64,000 bases of DNA from Doryteuthis pealeii (GCA_023376005.1 CM042176.1:11452690-11516689); one strand, 5' to 3'; shown: positions 22,385 to 33,099, counted from the stretch's first letter. Numbers and translations: made by a program. Notes: a model not told the origin generated them from the letters alone.

Positions 22385-23465
22385 AATAGTTATTTACTAA
22401 GCTTAGCTTAGATGTGGCACAAGACCAGAAGTATGGGGCACCCAGTGAGAATCGAACTCACTAACAATGGTCTGCTAATCTAACAATCTAATGTAACTGT
22501 TACACTACATTAGGTTCCTTGAGTATTAATATATAGTTATTTACTAAGCTTAGCTTAGATGTGGCACAAGGCCAGAAGTATGGGGCACCTAGTGAAAATC
22601 GAATTTATTAACAATGGTCTGCGAATCTTGCTCGCTAACCATTACACCATATGAAGTGCCCATGTTATTTACTAAGCTTAGCTGAGTGGCACAAGACCTG
22701 AAGTATGGGGCACCCAGTGAGAATGAAACTCACTAACGATGGTCTGTTAATATAGCAATCTAATGTAACTGTTACGTGAGGTGCCCTGAGTATTAATATA
22801 TAAGTAAGGTAAAGTCGTCGGGGTGGTCTAAAGTTGATATCAGCCAATCAGTGAGGGAGTCTGTCCCATTTTCACTAGCGCTAGACCTAGGAGATTATTT
22901 TTGTATCTGAGGTGGAGTGCCACACCTACCATCAGCTCCTTACTTTACAGCACAGATACTTGTGCTACTCATCCGCTGAGTTGGTGAGGACCGGCTTCAA
23001 ACTAGGAACCGAATACTCTACTGACTGAGTTAACCCAGCCCTTAGATGTGGCACAAGGCTATAAGTATGGGCACCCAGTGAGAATCAAACTCACTAAAAA
23101 TGGTCTGCTAACATAGGAACCTAATGTAACCGTTACACCACGTTAGGTGCTCTGAGTATTAATATATAGTTATTTACTAAGCTTAGCTTAAATGTCGCAC
23201 AAGGCCTGAAGTATGGGGCGCCCAGTGAGAATCGAAATCACTAAAAATGGTCTGTTAATATAGCAATCTAATGTAACCGTTACACCACGTTAGGTCCCCT
23301 GAGTATTAATCTATAGTTATTTACAGAACATAGCTTAGATGTGGCACAAGATCATAAGTATGGGGCACCCAGTGAGAATCAAACTCACTAAAAATGGTCT
23401 GCTAATATAGCAATCTAATGTAACCGTTACACCACGTTAGGTGCCCTGAGTAATAATATATATAG
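22385..23465 (-). repeat. Tandem array of tRNA-derived SINE-B (about six units)
   Basis: Head-to-tail units start at about 22388, 22535, 22665, 23043, 23166 and 23315, each ~140-150 bp. On the minus strand each holds GGTGTAACGGTTACATTAG (A-box-like) and GAGTTTGATTCTCACTGG (B-box-like), and ends AAGCTAAGCTTAGTAAATAA. Units are joined by TATTAATATATAGTTATTTA. SINEs are normally dispersed, so a head-to-tail array is unusual. Confidence 0.85.
22801..23043 (-). repeat. SINE-A inserted in the SINE-B array
   Basis: It runs from the 3' end AAGTAAGGTAAAGTCGTCGG to the reversed head ending ACTGAGTTAACCCAGCCC. It interrupts the third/fourth SINE-B unit, so it is younger than the array. Confidence 0.85.
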
Positions 23466-23982
23466 ATGTATAAATCTGATAGAAATCAAACAAGGGGAGG
23501 TAACTAGATATGCCATTAAGACGGTAATTTGTTGAGACATGTTGGAAGATTAGGCTCCAACTCTAATTGCCTTGTTTATCTGAGTAGCTTTTTTCTAACA
23601 AATTCCCAACGCCCACTCAATACAACAGACATTGATTTGCAGGACCATGTTTTTTTTTTTTCCCCTGTTACTAGAGTAGCGATTGACATGCCATTCTGGG
23701 TTGGACTTGGGTCCACAGAAAGATTATCTTAGTTGGTTGGTTTCATTGATTTTAACAGCATATCAACCCATCTAGGGTTATGTCATGCCTAACGGTTAGG
23801 AAGTAATATATGTTGCGTATTTATATTCATACTTTTTAGTAATTGGTTTTAACAATGTGTTAGCACCATTGGGGATCATGTTGTATGGTATTGATTAGTT
23901 CATGTCTATATTCTATGGTAAAATTTTATTTCCCTCAAAAAGGATAGAATGTCCTCCATGTTGACATTTTCAAACAGATCTT
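23466..23982. other. No recognised gene
   Basis: Includes a partial reversed hairpin tail (ACAGCATATCAACCCATCTAG at 23756). I see no convincing frame. Confidence 0.5.
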
Positions 23983-24300
23983 TCATATTGTTTGCATTAA
24001 AATAAAGTTTCTAATGTGAGCAAAAAACCTGCATTCCATGAATAGGTGTTTAACAGTCAAAGGTGTTTGACATGTTTCACATTGTGGTTGTTGTTCTTGT
24101 TTGAGTATATAGGAGTGCGTTAGTCTCGTGTAACCAATGAGTAATTGGGACACAATGACTTGTTCATTTCTAGACTTTCTTAAAGTTGGTCTCCAGTCTC
24201 CCAAAGTGGGTTTGGTTAGGAAGAGTTTATTGTGGATGTTGTTATTCCAAGAGTTACCTTCCCTTACTGCAAGAATTTTCACCAATAGAGGGCTGTGTAT
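23983..24300 (-). pseudogene. LINE polyprotein fragment, RNase H / C-terminal region (I/Jockey-like)
   Basis: The minus-strand frame reads HNKLFLTKPTLGDWRP, then NEQVIVSQLLIGYTRLTHSY, then a cysteine motif CETCQTPLTVKHLFMEC. The order 'HNKL..KP..G.W', 'RLRIGHTRLTHSYLL', 'CxxC.....T..H...EC' is characteristic of the end of LINE ORF2 proteins with an RNase H domain (I/Jockey group). About 100 residues survive, without the reverse transcriptase core. The downstream minus-strand sequence to ~23950 would be its 3' end. Confidence 0.8.
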
Positions 24301-24984
24301 TTAAACAACAGCTTGGGAAATTCTCGCTCTTTTTACTAAGCTAGCTGGGCGAGTAGAGGCACATGGCGTCTCTGTCTACTACGTGTGTGTGTGTGGGGGG
24401 CTTTGTTCCCCCACATTCAGGCTCGTATCCATTGCGGGTACACAGCCTTATAGACCCCCTTCTGGTGTTATTCCTCAAGTAAGTGACTCTCACCACTTTG
24501 TAGAACTCTTTCTTACTTTCCATGGACTTTAGTTTAATACTCATTGTGTTTATTGTGTTATGTTATGTTTTGTGTCCAGACAAATAAAGTCTGTATGTGT
24601 TATCTTCTTGTTGCCTCATTGGACTTGATTGTGAATCTATAGCATAATTATTATGGTCTACAGGGAATTTGGGGATTGAAAATAAAATGGTATTCGGATT
24701 TCTGGAGAAAGAGAGGAAAAAGAAATAAGAACAAAGAGAGGTTAAAGTTTGGAACTCAACTGACTGACCAATGACCCCGGAACTAAAATTTAAAAATAAA
24801 AACGGAAGTTCCGGGTTTTGACCGGAAGCGGAAGTTGGGTGACCCTCCCACCCCAGGACAAGAAACAGAAGAAGAGGAAAATCGGTCCTTTTTCAGCTGG
24901 GCTTTGGTGGAAGCCAGATGTGGCCTCCCGGTTCTTTGTATGGGTTTCACATAATAATACCGAACATGATTTACGGCTTCCTTC
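24301..24984. other. Unassigned; LTR/UTR-like features
   Basis: GC-richer than its surroundings, with a polyadenylation-like AATAAAG at 24584. 24790-24850 (GGAAGTTCCGGGTTTTGACC, GGAAGCGGAAG) resembles the GACCGGAAGTCGGG repeats inside the solo LTR at 49115. An LTR remnant is possible but I cannot define its ends. Confidence 0.3.
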
Positions 24985-25798
24985 CTTAAAAAACGCTAGG
25001 CGATGTTTAGCTTAAAAAAATTGTCGACAAAAACGCCTTCAATGAATTTGAAAAAAATGAACCGACAAAAACAAATTTTTACTTTTTTCTCTATAAAGAT
25101 AAGTTTGTATAATTATATCAGAAGTTTTTTATAAGTTTTGATGCAAGAGATTTTTAGTAAAAGAACCATGAATACAGAATTCTGCTAAAAAATATCAACA
25201 AAGAAATTGAACCTGTGGTAAAAAAAAAAAAAAAAAAACAGACTGTTTTACCATAAAATAATTTTTTTTTTTTTTAAATTAAAAATGACCTGACATTTTT
25301 GTTATTAAAATATAAGTAAGTAAAAGTAAAGTTGTCGGGGCGGCCTAATGTTGGTATCAGCCATGCAGCGAGGGAGTCTATCCCCTTTTCACTAGCGCTA
25401 GACAAGGAGATTATTTTAGTGTCTGAGGTGGAGCACCACACCTACCAGCAGCTCCTTACTTTACCGCACAGATCCCTGTGCTACTCATACACTGAGTTGG
25501 CGAGGACCGGTATCGAACTAGGAACCTTGTGGTTTCTAGCCAAACGCTCTACCGACTGAGCTAACAGTCAGATTTTCTTTTATTTATGTTTGTTTAATGT
25601 CTTAATTTTCAACAGGATGTTAAGAGTTAAAGTTTTATGAAAAAAATTTAAAAATTGTAAATTGTCACTTATTTTAATACATTCTTGTTTATTTAAACTA
25701 ACAAGTTTAAATAAACAAGAATATCTAAATATTCCATTGAAGGCATTTTTATCAACAATTTTTTTAAGCTAACACCGCCAAGCGTTTTTTTTTAAGGC
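24985..25798. mobile_element. Inverted-repeat DNA element, ~0.8 kb, ~55-bp TIRs
   Basis: Left arm 24985-25050 (AAAACGCTAGGCGATGTTTA, then TTGTCGACAAAAACGCC) matches the reverse complement of 25733-25797 (GGCGGTGTTAGC region). The interior is AT-rich with no transposase. It contains a nested SINE-A. Its 25603-25681 stretch is repeated almost unchanged at 27556-27635. Confidence 0.75.
25312..25567 (-). repeat. SINE-A, full length
   Basis: It ends with reversed A box GCTCTACCGACTGAGCTAAC at 25547-25566. It is nested in the inverted-repeat element. Confidence 0.9.
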
Positions 25799-25799
25799 A

Positions 25800-26430
25800 G
25801 GAGACTGGGACGGAATTCTGGGAATAGTACTGCTCTAACATTGGAACTCGCCAACTGTCCCTATCATTCATCGGTCTTGGGAGGTCCACTGCGCAGCATC
25901 CAGTATCCGCACAGGGCTGATCAATGTAGGTGTTTGCTGGTTGTGAGGTGAAATAGTGTCCATCTGCTGGTTCCCATAAGAGAACATCACTTATGAGTTC
26001 ATCCCCACTTCTCCAGCAGTGTCCAGCATGCAGAGATACTGATAGGTATGTATCCTGCATCCCACAGTAAAATCATATCCATGCATCCCAGTGTTTTTCT
26101 TTTTTCTTCCCTCATCATTTCAAGCTAAATGTAAATATATTTCAATATTTTCTTAGAAACAAGTTACACTGGATAGGTTACAAGGTAGGAGTTAAACAGC
26201 TTTAGTTGTTTCCTTAGATAATAAGTAAAAACCCTACAATTTATTAAGAAATTTTAGTTGGGACCCATCAAATTTCCAGGGGACTCATTTAAAGCAAATA
26301 TGTGCATCTCAGGATGCACTAAATCAAAAACCTATCAGCATCACTGAGCATATCTTGTTCATTTCAATTGGATGGTTTGTGTGATAGGTGGCAGGTGGCT
26401 GTACAGCTGTAGGGTATAGTTTGCACGATT
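25800..26430 (-). pseudogene. LINE 3' coding end (GHCWRS...DTGCC type), interrupted
   Basis: 25800-26062 (minus) reads LHAGHCWRSGDELISDVLLW, then a block with YIDQPCADTGCCAVDLP and MNDRDSWR. This is a conserved tail after the reverse transcriptase in a common marine-invertebrate LINE group. 26335-26430 (minus) fits the part just upstream (HLPPITQTIQ). The ~270 bp between them is an insertion or unrelated sequence. The same tail is seen at 33800-34012, 39455-39673, 61990-62335 and 62395-62531. Confidence 0.75.
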
Positions 26431-26653
26431 TGAATAGTAAGAAAACCAGTTGTTCTTATTTGATGATTTAAACTGACCTAAATCTCTTTGAATTTTCAAA
26501 ACAGATGAACTTATTTTTATTGTATTAAGAACATTAGGATTGAGGAGGAAGATTAAAATAATGTAATCGCTGATGGATTAAGCCCTTTGAAAAGCTTGTT
26601 GATAATTATTACCAAGCTTTCTCACAATCCATAATCCCCATCTGACCTTTTAG

Positions 26654-26654
<1 letters not shown>
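26431..26654. other. AT-rich non-coding interval
   Basis: Nothing recognised. Confidence 0.5.
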
Positions 26655-26701
<47 letters not shown>

Positions 26702-26930
26702 ATATACCAAATGTGTTGGTAAATCCTTGCGGTGAGAAAAAACCCAGCAAATAGTTTGATTGTAAAAATATACTACCAAACATCAACCGGGGAGAAAAAA
26801 AATTTTTGAAAAAAAGAAAAGACCAAGATAGTCGTACCAACAAAAAATAATCTATTGGTACAGTATTTGGCCAAAAGAAAAAACAATTTATATGTATATA
26901 TATGTATATAAGATATATATATATTCATAT
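26655..26930. repeat. (TA)n tracts flanking AT-rich sequence
   Basis: (TA)n at 26655-26698 and imperfect TA at 26887-26926. Confidence 0.9.
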
Positions 26931-26988
26931 AACCGCGAGGAGAATAGCTAATAAGTAAAAAGTGTTCAATACCTAAGCAAATAATAAA

Positions 26989-27127
26989 GATAAATCTAAT
27001 GAGTCAGACGAACCTACTATTAGTTTCGCATAATGCTCTTCTGGGCTAAGATCTGACTCTCAGATCTTAGCCCTGAAGAGCATTAAGCGAAACTAATAGT
27101 AGGTTCGCCTGACTCATTAGATTTATC
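26989..27127. repeat. Near-perfect 68-bp hairpin beside (TA)n
   Basis: Arms 26989-27056 and 27060-27127 are almost exact reverse complements with a 3-nt loop (CTC). The right end abuts a 42-bp (TA)n tract. Each arm holds a hammerhead-like core, intact on the plus strand only (see next entry). Confidence 0.9.
27068..27106 (+). ncRNA. Hammerhead-ribozyme-like motif
   Basis: Core CTGAAGA (27073-27079, fits CUGANGA). Stem II GC-AUUAA-GC (27080-27088) is immediately followed by GAAA (27089-27092). Stem III ACU/AGU with loop AAU (27092-27100), then A at 27101 as the cleavage-site base (GUA triplet). Stem I pairs 27102-27105 (GGUU) with 27069-27072 (AGCC), one G-U. All canonical positions fit, but stems II and III are very short, as in many Penelope-like and retrozyme hammerheads. 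The mirrored arm has CAGAAGA, a core mutation, but a better stem II (GCATTATGC). The strong hairpin could outcompete the ribozyme fold. Activity is inferred, not shown. Confidence 0.55.
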
Positions 27128-27129
27128 TA

Positions 27130-27130
<1 letters not shown>

Positions 27131-27172
<42 letters not shown>
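27131..27172. repeat. (TA)n tract
   Basis: About 21 TA units directly after the hairpin. Confidence 0.95.
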
Positions 27173-27175
<3 letters not shown>

Positions 27176-27529
27176 AAATGTTAGATTTAGATTTGTTTAA
27201 TAAAGGACAAAAAGGAAAAAAAGAAAAGATAGTCCAGTGGTTAGATTAATCTGAAAACCATTCATATTTGCTAAACTCAACTGGAAAATATATTCAATAT
27301 TATTAAATATAGATGTTGGCCAAAATTTTGGTACAACAGAACCTCCCTCTTTCTTTAACTCTTAACGTTCAATACCACCTCATTCCACCCGGCTGAAAGT
27401 CACATTCATTTTCCTAATCTACCCTAAATGATAGCCTTTGTTTAAATGTAATATTAAACATAGAAGTCTTTGATTTAAGGGCAATAACCCCCGGTAACTT
27501 TAAATGAAAAGGCCATTTTTAGCCATTTT

Positions 27530-27860
27530 TTTATAAATCCTTATAGGAATGGGGCTCTGAATTTTCAACAGGATGTTAAGATTTAAAGTTTTATGAAAAA
27601 AATTTAAAAATTGTAAATTGTCGCTTATTTTAATTTTTAAGAACTGTGCCTAAACTTACTTATAACAAAAAAATTCTATGAATTTCTTAAATATAGATGT
27701 TATATCTCTGAATTTTTGAAATGGGGCTTGATAATTTGTATAATTTGTATTATTCAGACTATTGTCCTCATCTTTATTGTTATCTACACTATTTCTCTGA
27801 ATTTTTTGAGATGAGGCTTGATAATTTGTATTATTTGGACTATCACAAAACGTTTATTGT
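27530..27860 (-). repeat. Repeat scrap plus two tandem SINE-G tail units
   Basis: 27556-27635 duplicates 25603-25681. 27700-27860 holds two minus-strand copies of the SINE-G tail unit (ACTATTGTCCTCATCTTTAT; GAGGCTTGATAATTTGTAT). Confidence 0.65.
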
Positions 27861-27900
27861 TTATTGCCAATGATGTTTGCATCATTTTAAAGTTTTTGTA

Positions 27901-27904
<4 letters not shown>

Positions 27905-27950
<46 letters not shown>

Positions 27951-28150
27951 CTGAAAATGGAAGCGAATCCGACGATATGTTGAAATGAAAAATAAAGGAA
28001 AGAAAATGTTGAATGGATAAAATAGAATTTATTTTATTTTATTTTATTTTTTACTGACACGTGTTTCGACCAGTAGTTTATCCCTGCATACATGTATTCT
28101 ATCTATTATTATTTTAAATACAACATAAAATAAAATAAAATAACAATAGA
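27905..28150 (-). mobile_element. Single arm of the 53.5-kb foldback family, beside (TA)n
   Basis: (TA)n at 27905-27949, then 27958-28110 matches the left arm at 53485-53610 (GAAAATGGAAGCGAATCC; GAAAATGTTGAATGGATAAA). On the minus strand it reads CTGGTCGAAACACGTGTCAG at 28075-28056, the 3' half of a hammerhead-like site with a GUC triplet. No CTGANGA half is present. Confidence 0.6.
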
Positions 28151-28329
28151 GTAAATCCTTATTGTTTTAAATCAAATTGGTTGAAATATGGAGAAATTTT
28201 GAGATGTTCGAAAAAATAACTTTTTTGAAATTGCTTGTAGAAAGTGTTCTACAGTGATGGAGAAAACAGTTATGTTGACGAAAAAAAAAAAAAAATTCTG
28301 TAGTTTTTCTATTATTGTTATTTTATTTT

Positions 28330-28456
28330 ATTTACAGACTGCTCTTTAACCTTGGTTAGGCAACCGGTCTAGGAGAAGGAAAAACTCTGAATTCAAGCCT
28401 GTTGAACTCCGCTTAAGAATTGATCTTGTGTCACATCCTGCTCGTACAGAGGGGTT

Positions 28457-28504
<48 letters not shown>
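28330..28504 (+). repeat. SINE-D body fragment and (TA)n
   Basis: TTAACCTTGGTTAGGCAACC to GTGTCACATCCTGCTCG, then (TA)n at 28457-28504. Confidence 0.75.
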
Positions 28505-28509
<5 letters not shown>

Positions 28510-28626
28510 GCACAATGACAATAATTATTTAAATGTAAATGAGAGTGTGTATGTGAATAAGTATTATATAGAGATACATGACTATCTAAACGATAGAGTA
28601 ATTGAGAAAAACATACTTGTAACTTA

Positions 28627-28651
28627 TTTATAGATAGATAGAGACAAAAGG

Positions 28652-28683
<32 letters not shown>

Positions 28684-28691
28684 CTGAACAG

Positions 28692-28738
<47 letters not shown>

Positions 28739-29084
28739 CAGATCTGAACAGACTGAAGATAGATAGATAGAAAGATCTGAACACACTGAGATAGATAGAT
28801 AGGTAGATTGACAGACAGATCTGAACAGACTGAGATAGATAGATAGAAAGATCTGAACAGACCGAGATAGATAGATAGAAAGATCTGAACAGACCGAGAT
28901 AGATAGATCTGAACACACTGAGATAGATAGATAGACAGATCTGAACACACTGAGATAGATAGACAGACATATCTGAACAGACTGAAATAGATAGATAGAT
29001 AGATAGATAGATAGACAGACAGATAGATAGATAGATAGATCTGAACAGACTGAGATAGATAGACAGACAGATCTGAACAGACTG

Positions 29085-29120
<36 letters not shown>

Positions 29121-29500
29121 CTGAACAAACTGAGATAGATAGACAGATCTGAACAGACTGAGAGAGATAGATAGATAGATAATTAGATCTGAACAGACCG
29201 TGATAGATAGATAGATAGATAGATAGACAGATCTGAACAGACTCAGATAGATAGACAGACAGATCTGAACACACTGAGATAGATAGATAGATAGATCTGA
29301 ACAGACCAAGATAGATAGATAGATAGATCTGAACAGACTGAGATAGACATACAGATCTGAACAGACTGAGATAGATAGATAGATAGATAGATAGATCTGA
29401 ACAGACCGAGATAGATAGATAGATAGATAGATAGACAGATCTGAACAGACTGAGATAGATAGATGGATAGACAGATATGAACAGACTGAGATAGATAAAG
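28627..29500. repeat. (GATA)n-based higher-order array
   Basis: About 20 or more irregular units combine a (GATA)n run of 3-11 copies with the spacer CAGATCTGAACAGACTGA. The minus strand is open for 382 codons because TATC repeats and the spacer lack stops. It is a satellite, not a gene. Confidence 0.9.
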
Positions 29501-30391
29501 GATATATATTTTTAATTGATATTCTTTGAGAGTCATAATAATCTAGTGACATTATCGATGGTATTTCCACAAGGACCAAATATCAGAAACATTGGTATTT
29601 TCAGAAACACATACATAAGAACTTTTAATAAGATTAACTTAGTGATATTTTCATAGTCAAATCTGTTGACTACTAATGTGGAGAGAGAGGGGGGTTACTG
29701 TTGCTCAGTATTCAACACAAATAAATTGAAGCAAAAAAAAAAATTGGGTATGGGTGGGGGAGAGAGAGAGAGAGAGGGCAAAGGTCAAGGTTGGGTGCAG
29801 CAAATGGTTGTGGGGGTGAAATAGTGTCCATGTTTTTTTTTTTTTTTTATGGTGGTGAGAAATGTGAAGCACGTAGACAAAGACTGATTACAAAGTCTAT
29901 GTCACACCTGTAGAGGCTGAGAATTACAGGTGGGCTACTACCTTCGCAATTGGTCCGTTTGGTATTCATTATACAGTCCCCTTTCAAGAAAACACACACA
30001 AACACATATTTGTATGGTGTAATGGTTATTGTCATAGGAAATGGACCCAGAGACCCGAGTTCAAATCCTGGACGATTTTGTTGTGGTATAGCCAATGTAA
30101 CTCTGAATTTTTTTTTATCATTGTCAGAGATGCATTCTCCTAATCAACATTGAAATTGATAAATGTCTTTTTGAAAGGGCAATAATTATTATTAACTAAA
30201 TTTAATGTTTTAAATTTTTTATAGTAAATCATAAATCTTATTCGGTGCTCTTCCAATATGTGATCTACTGAATAGTCAATAGTGTAAAGGTGTCAAATGC
30301 AGCCTCACAATCAGGTGTGCAGGAAACACTGAGAGACACATGTGGCTCTCAAAACAGTGGTAGAGTTAATAGTAAAAAAGAAAATTACAGG
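29501..30391. other. Mostly unassigned; one tRNA-like SINE head at 30008-30085
   Basis: 30008-30085 reads TATGGTGTAATGGTTATTGTC then CGAGTTCAAATCCTGGACG, A- and B-box-like, related to SINE-D but without its body. (GA)n lies at 29760-29776 and poly-T at 29833-29849. Confidence 0.55.
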
Positions 30392-30580
30392 GAGAAGTCC
30401 CTGTGGCATGGTGACTAACATTGCTACATTGTACTAAGCAAGTTCAAACTTGGGAAAGGTATGAACCTCCCTTATCCTCCCAGCTATGGGTTAAATAGTA
30501 CCACTACGGTTCTTCTGCAAGGATGGCATTAAATAACCCACGAGGGTTGATATGCCATTAAACAAAGAAACCAATAGATA
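30392..30580 (+). repeat. tRNA-headed SINE with shared hairpin tail
   Basis: The head GTGGCATGGTGACTAACATT is followed by TTGGGAAAGGTATGAACC. The tail GATGGCATTAAATAACCCAC ends in ATATGCCATTAAAC. Confidence 0.7.
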
Positions 30581-30596
30581 GGAATACTTGAAACCA

Positions 30597-30912
30597 TTTC
30601 TATTTCTCTGAATTTTTTAGATGAAGCTTGATAATTTGTATTATTTGGACTATTGTCCTCATCTTTATTGTTATCCACATATTTTGGCCTATGTGCCCTC
30701 TGGCCTTCTTCAGGTATTTCTTGTCAAACTCGGGAACCTTCGTGTCAAACTAGGAGCCTTTATGTTGTAATCAGGAGCCTTCATGGAACTTTGAACTGAA
30801 CCGTTTTATTCAATCGACCGGGGAAGAATGTTCTCATTCCGTTAACCATGACCGGATACAAGTGTTAATCTATGTTAAGTATTCTATGTTATTATTGGTC
30901 TTGGAAACCTTT
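30597..30912 (-). repeat. SINE-G, minus strand, at the outer edge of the inverted repeat
   Basis: On the minus strand it reads CTGAAGAAGGCCAGAGGGC (30712-30694), then ATAACAATAAAGATGAGG. The left breakpoint of the giant inverted repeat (30832) lies inside it. Confidence 0.75.
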
Positions 30913-30944
30913 GTTGGAAGATTAAGGAACAAGCATATTAATGA

Positions 30945-31510
30945 TAATAATAATAATAAGTGTCAAGAAAAGAAGGAGGAAGAGGTCTTGCTAACATAGA
31001 GGACTGCGTAGAAATCACAATCCAGCAACTCGAAGACTACACAAAAAAGAGTAAAGATAGATTACTTATGGCAGCCAACAATAGTAGATGTGACATATGG
31101 ACAAACAGAAAAACAACAAAGACTAGAAAACAAAAATGGGAAGTAAAAACAATTATATGGACACTTCAAACGACAAATTGGAGAAGTTGCACACAAAAAG
31201 ACCTGGACATGGTTAAGAAAAGGAAACCTTAAAAGAGAAACTGAATCACTAATAATTGCTGCACAGAATAATGCCATAAGGACAAACTATATCAAAGCGA
31301 AAATTGATAAGACCCAATAAAATAGTAAATGTAGACTTTGCGGTAATAGAGATGAGACTGTAAACCATGTACTCTGCGAATGTAGCAAACTAGCACAAAG
31401 GGAAATTTTGCAGTGCCAGTAGATCACAGGGTGAAGCTAAAGGAAAATGAAAAAATGGACAAATACCTGGACCTTGCCAGAGAACTGAAATGCAGGTGGC
31501 TGAAAGGTAA
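30945..31510 (+). pseudogene. LINE ORF2 C-terminal fragment (left arm)
   Basis: Preceded by TAATAATAATAA at 30946-30958. The frame reads SRKEGGRGLANIEDCVEITI, then QLEDYTKKSKDRLL and QKDLDMVKKR, then (after a frame change) KCRLCGNRDETVNHVLCEC and SKLAQRE. It is followed by a deletion joining to MKKWTNTWTLP-like sequence. This is the same family as 6150-7105, but the segment between LAQRE and the DKYLDLARELK-like block is missing in both arms, so the deletion predates the inverted duplication. Confidence 0.75.
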
Positions 31511-31570
31511 CAATTCCTCTAGGTCTCCTGATATAGTCTATTATGATTTCATTCTAAATCTTCTTCGCTA

Positions 31571-31571
<1 letters not shown>

Positions 31572-31611
<40 letters not shown>
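31572..31611. repeat. (TA)n tract
   Basis: The mirror tract in the right arm (41910-41932) is shorter, as expected for an unstable microsatellite or for sequencing error. Confidence 0.9.
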
Positions 31612-31613
<2 letters not shown>

Positions 31614-31699
31614 CATACACACACATATAAATATTTTTGGGAGATTATGTGCTTAATTGAAGTCATACCTAATTTGAGAATTAATTAGGTATAATTAAA

Positions 31700-31905
31700 T
31701 GAATTAGGCGTGCATATCGGTTTAAATGTAAGGCATAAACAAATCGAGAAAAAGTCAATCTCTGTATGTACATTTCAGCCTATTAGGCTTCATAAGCAGA
31801 GTTATAGACAGGGCAGTGCTTTGTGCGTGATTCGAACCCTACCTGTCAGGCTGACAGGCAGGGACTCTAACCATTACAGTAGCTGGCTTTCCCAGATTTC
31901 TCGTT
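31700..31905 (-). repeat. SINE-F, tRNA-headed (left arm)
   Basis: On the minus strand the head reads CTACTGTAATGGTTAGAGTC, then AGGGTTCGAATCACGCACAA (B-box-like). Confidence 0.75.
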
Positions 31906-31999
31906 TATTTTAAACTGATATATATATATATCGCACTTTTTGGTTGACTTACAGCACGACAGTATGAAGTGGATAAACAATCTGTTTGAGATGGCGATA

Positions 32000-32125
32000 G
32001 GTACTACCACTCTAGTTCAGAGTAGACCTGGGAATAATGACGATGAAGGGGTACTCCACATTCCCCAGAGCTTCAGAATAGGAACCTCACCATTAGATGC
32101 AATTTAACGTCATTCCCAGGACAAT
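32000..32125 (-). repeat. SINE-E fragment (left arm); mirror at 41375-41525
   Basis: Contains CCACATTCCCCAGAGCTTC and the complement of GACGTTAAATTGCATCTAATG. Confidence 0.75.
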
Positions 32126-32235
32126 ACCAAATGACTAAAAATTATGTTTTAATTTTTAAAGTGTAACTTTTAAGGTGTAAAAAGTTATTTTTAGAAAAAG
32201 TACATGTGTATACCTAAGCATCTTGAATAAAGATA

Positions 32236-32490
32236 TATATAAGTAAAGTAAAGTCGACGGGGCAGCCTAAAGTCGGTATCAGCCAGTCAGCAAGGGAGTC
32301 TATCCCCTTTTCACTTGCGCTAGACCAAGGAGATTGTTTTAGCATCTGAGGTGGAGACACCTACCATCAGCTCCTNTATTTTACCGCACAGATCCCTGGG
32401 CTACTCATACGCTGAGTTGCGGGGACCGGTAATAACTAAGGAACCTTGTGGTTTCTAGCCTGAACGCTTCTACCGACTGAGCTAAAGTAT
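32236..32490 (-). repeat. SINE-A, full length (left arm)
   Basis: From GTAAAGTAAAGTCGACGGGG to reversed A box TACCGACTGAGCTAAAG. One N at 32374. Confidence 0.85.
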
Positions 32491-32554
32491 ATATATCTAT
32501 ATATTATTAAAGTAATTATACTATGTTATACCTAAGTATCTTGCACGTGATATT

Positions 32555-33030
32555 TCCTACTGATACGCTTATGGTTCAAGTCACGTTAAAAGCACCAGTT
32601 CCACAAGAATACCGAAATTAAGCAACAATGACCCTGTTCAGTACTTAGATGGGTGACTATTTAAGCAACAGAAGGTACTGTAAGAATACTGATCAATTAC
32701 TTATTTCATTAATGACCCGAAAGTTGTATGCCATAAACAAAACCATCAAGAATATTTTACACAATTGCTTTCATTTCAAAATGAGTAATGGCCAGATAAT
32801 GGGGATCAGTTTTATGACTGTTAAAATAGAAATGGATCCCCCATTTATGATCACATTTCGTTTCTTTAATAATGATTTGGTTCCAAAGTTAAGCAACAAT
32901 GATCCTGTCAGTACTTAGATGGGTGACTAAGCAACAGAAGGTACTGTAAGCAAACTGATATCAAAATTACTTGATTTGGCATTAAATGACCCGAAAGAGT
33001 TGATCATGCATAAAACAAAACAAACAAACC
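32555..33030 (+). repeat. Two 5S-rRNA-derived SINEs (left arm)
   Basis: First copy 32575-32720: GTTAAAAGCACCAGTTCC, AAATTAAGCAACAATGACC, CAGTACTTAGATGGGTGACT, as in the 5' domain and internal control region of 5S rRNA. Second copy 32880-33020, 5'-truncated, with a tail ATTAAATGACCCGAAAGAG and TGCATAAAACAAAAC. Confidence 0.85.
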
Positions 33031-33099
33031 AATCATACTGGCATCAAATTTGAATAGGTGAGTTTTTAATTTTTTTATTTAAATATTTTACCAGTTTTT

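Noticed and set aside
28431..29579. 382-codon open frame on the minus strand
   Set aside because: It is read through (GATA)n and its spacer, gives a Leu/Ser/Ile/Tyr repeat protein, and other frames are open as well. It is low complexity with no gene signals.
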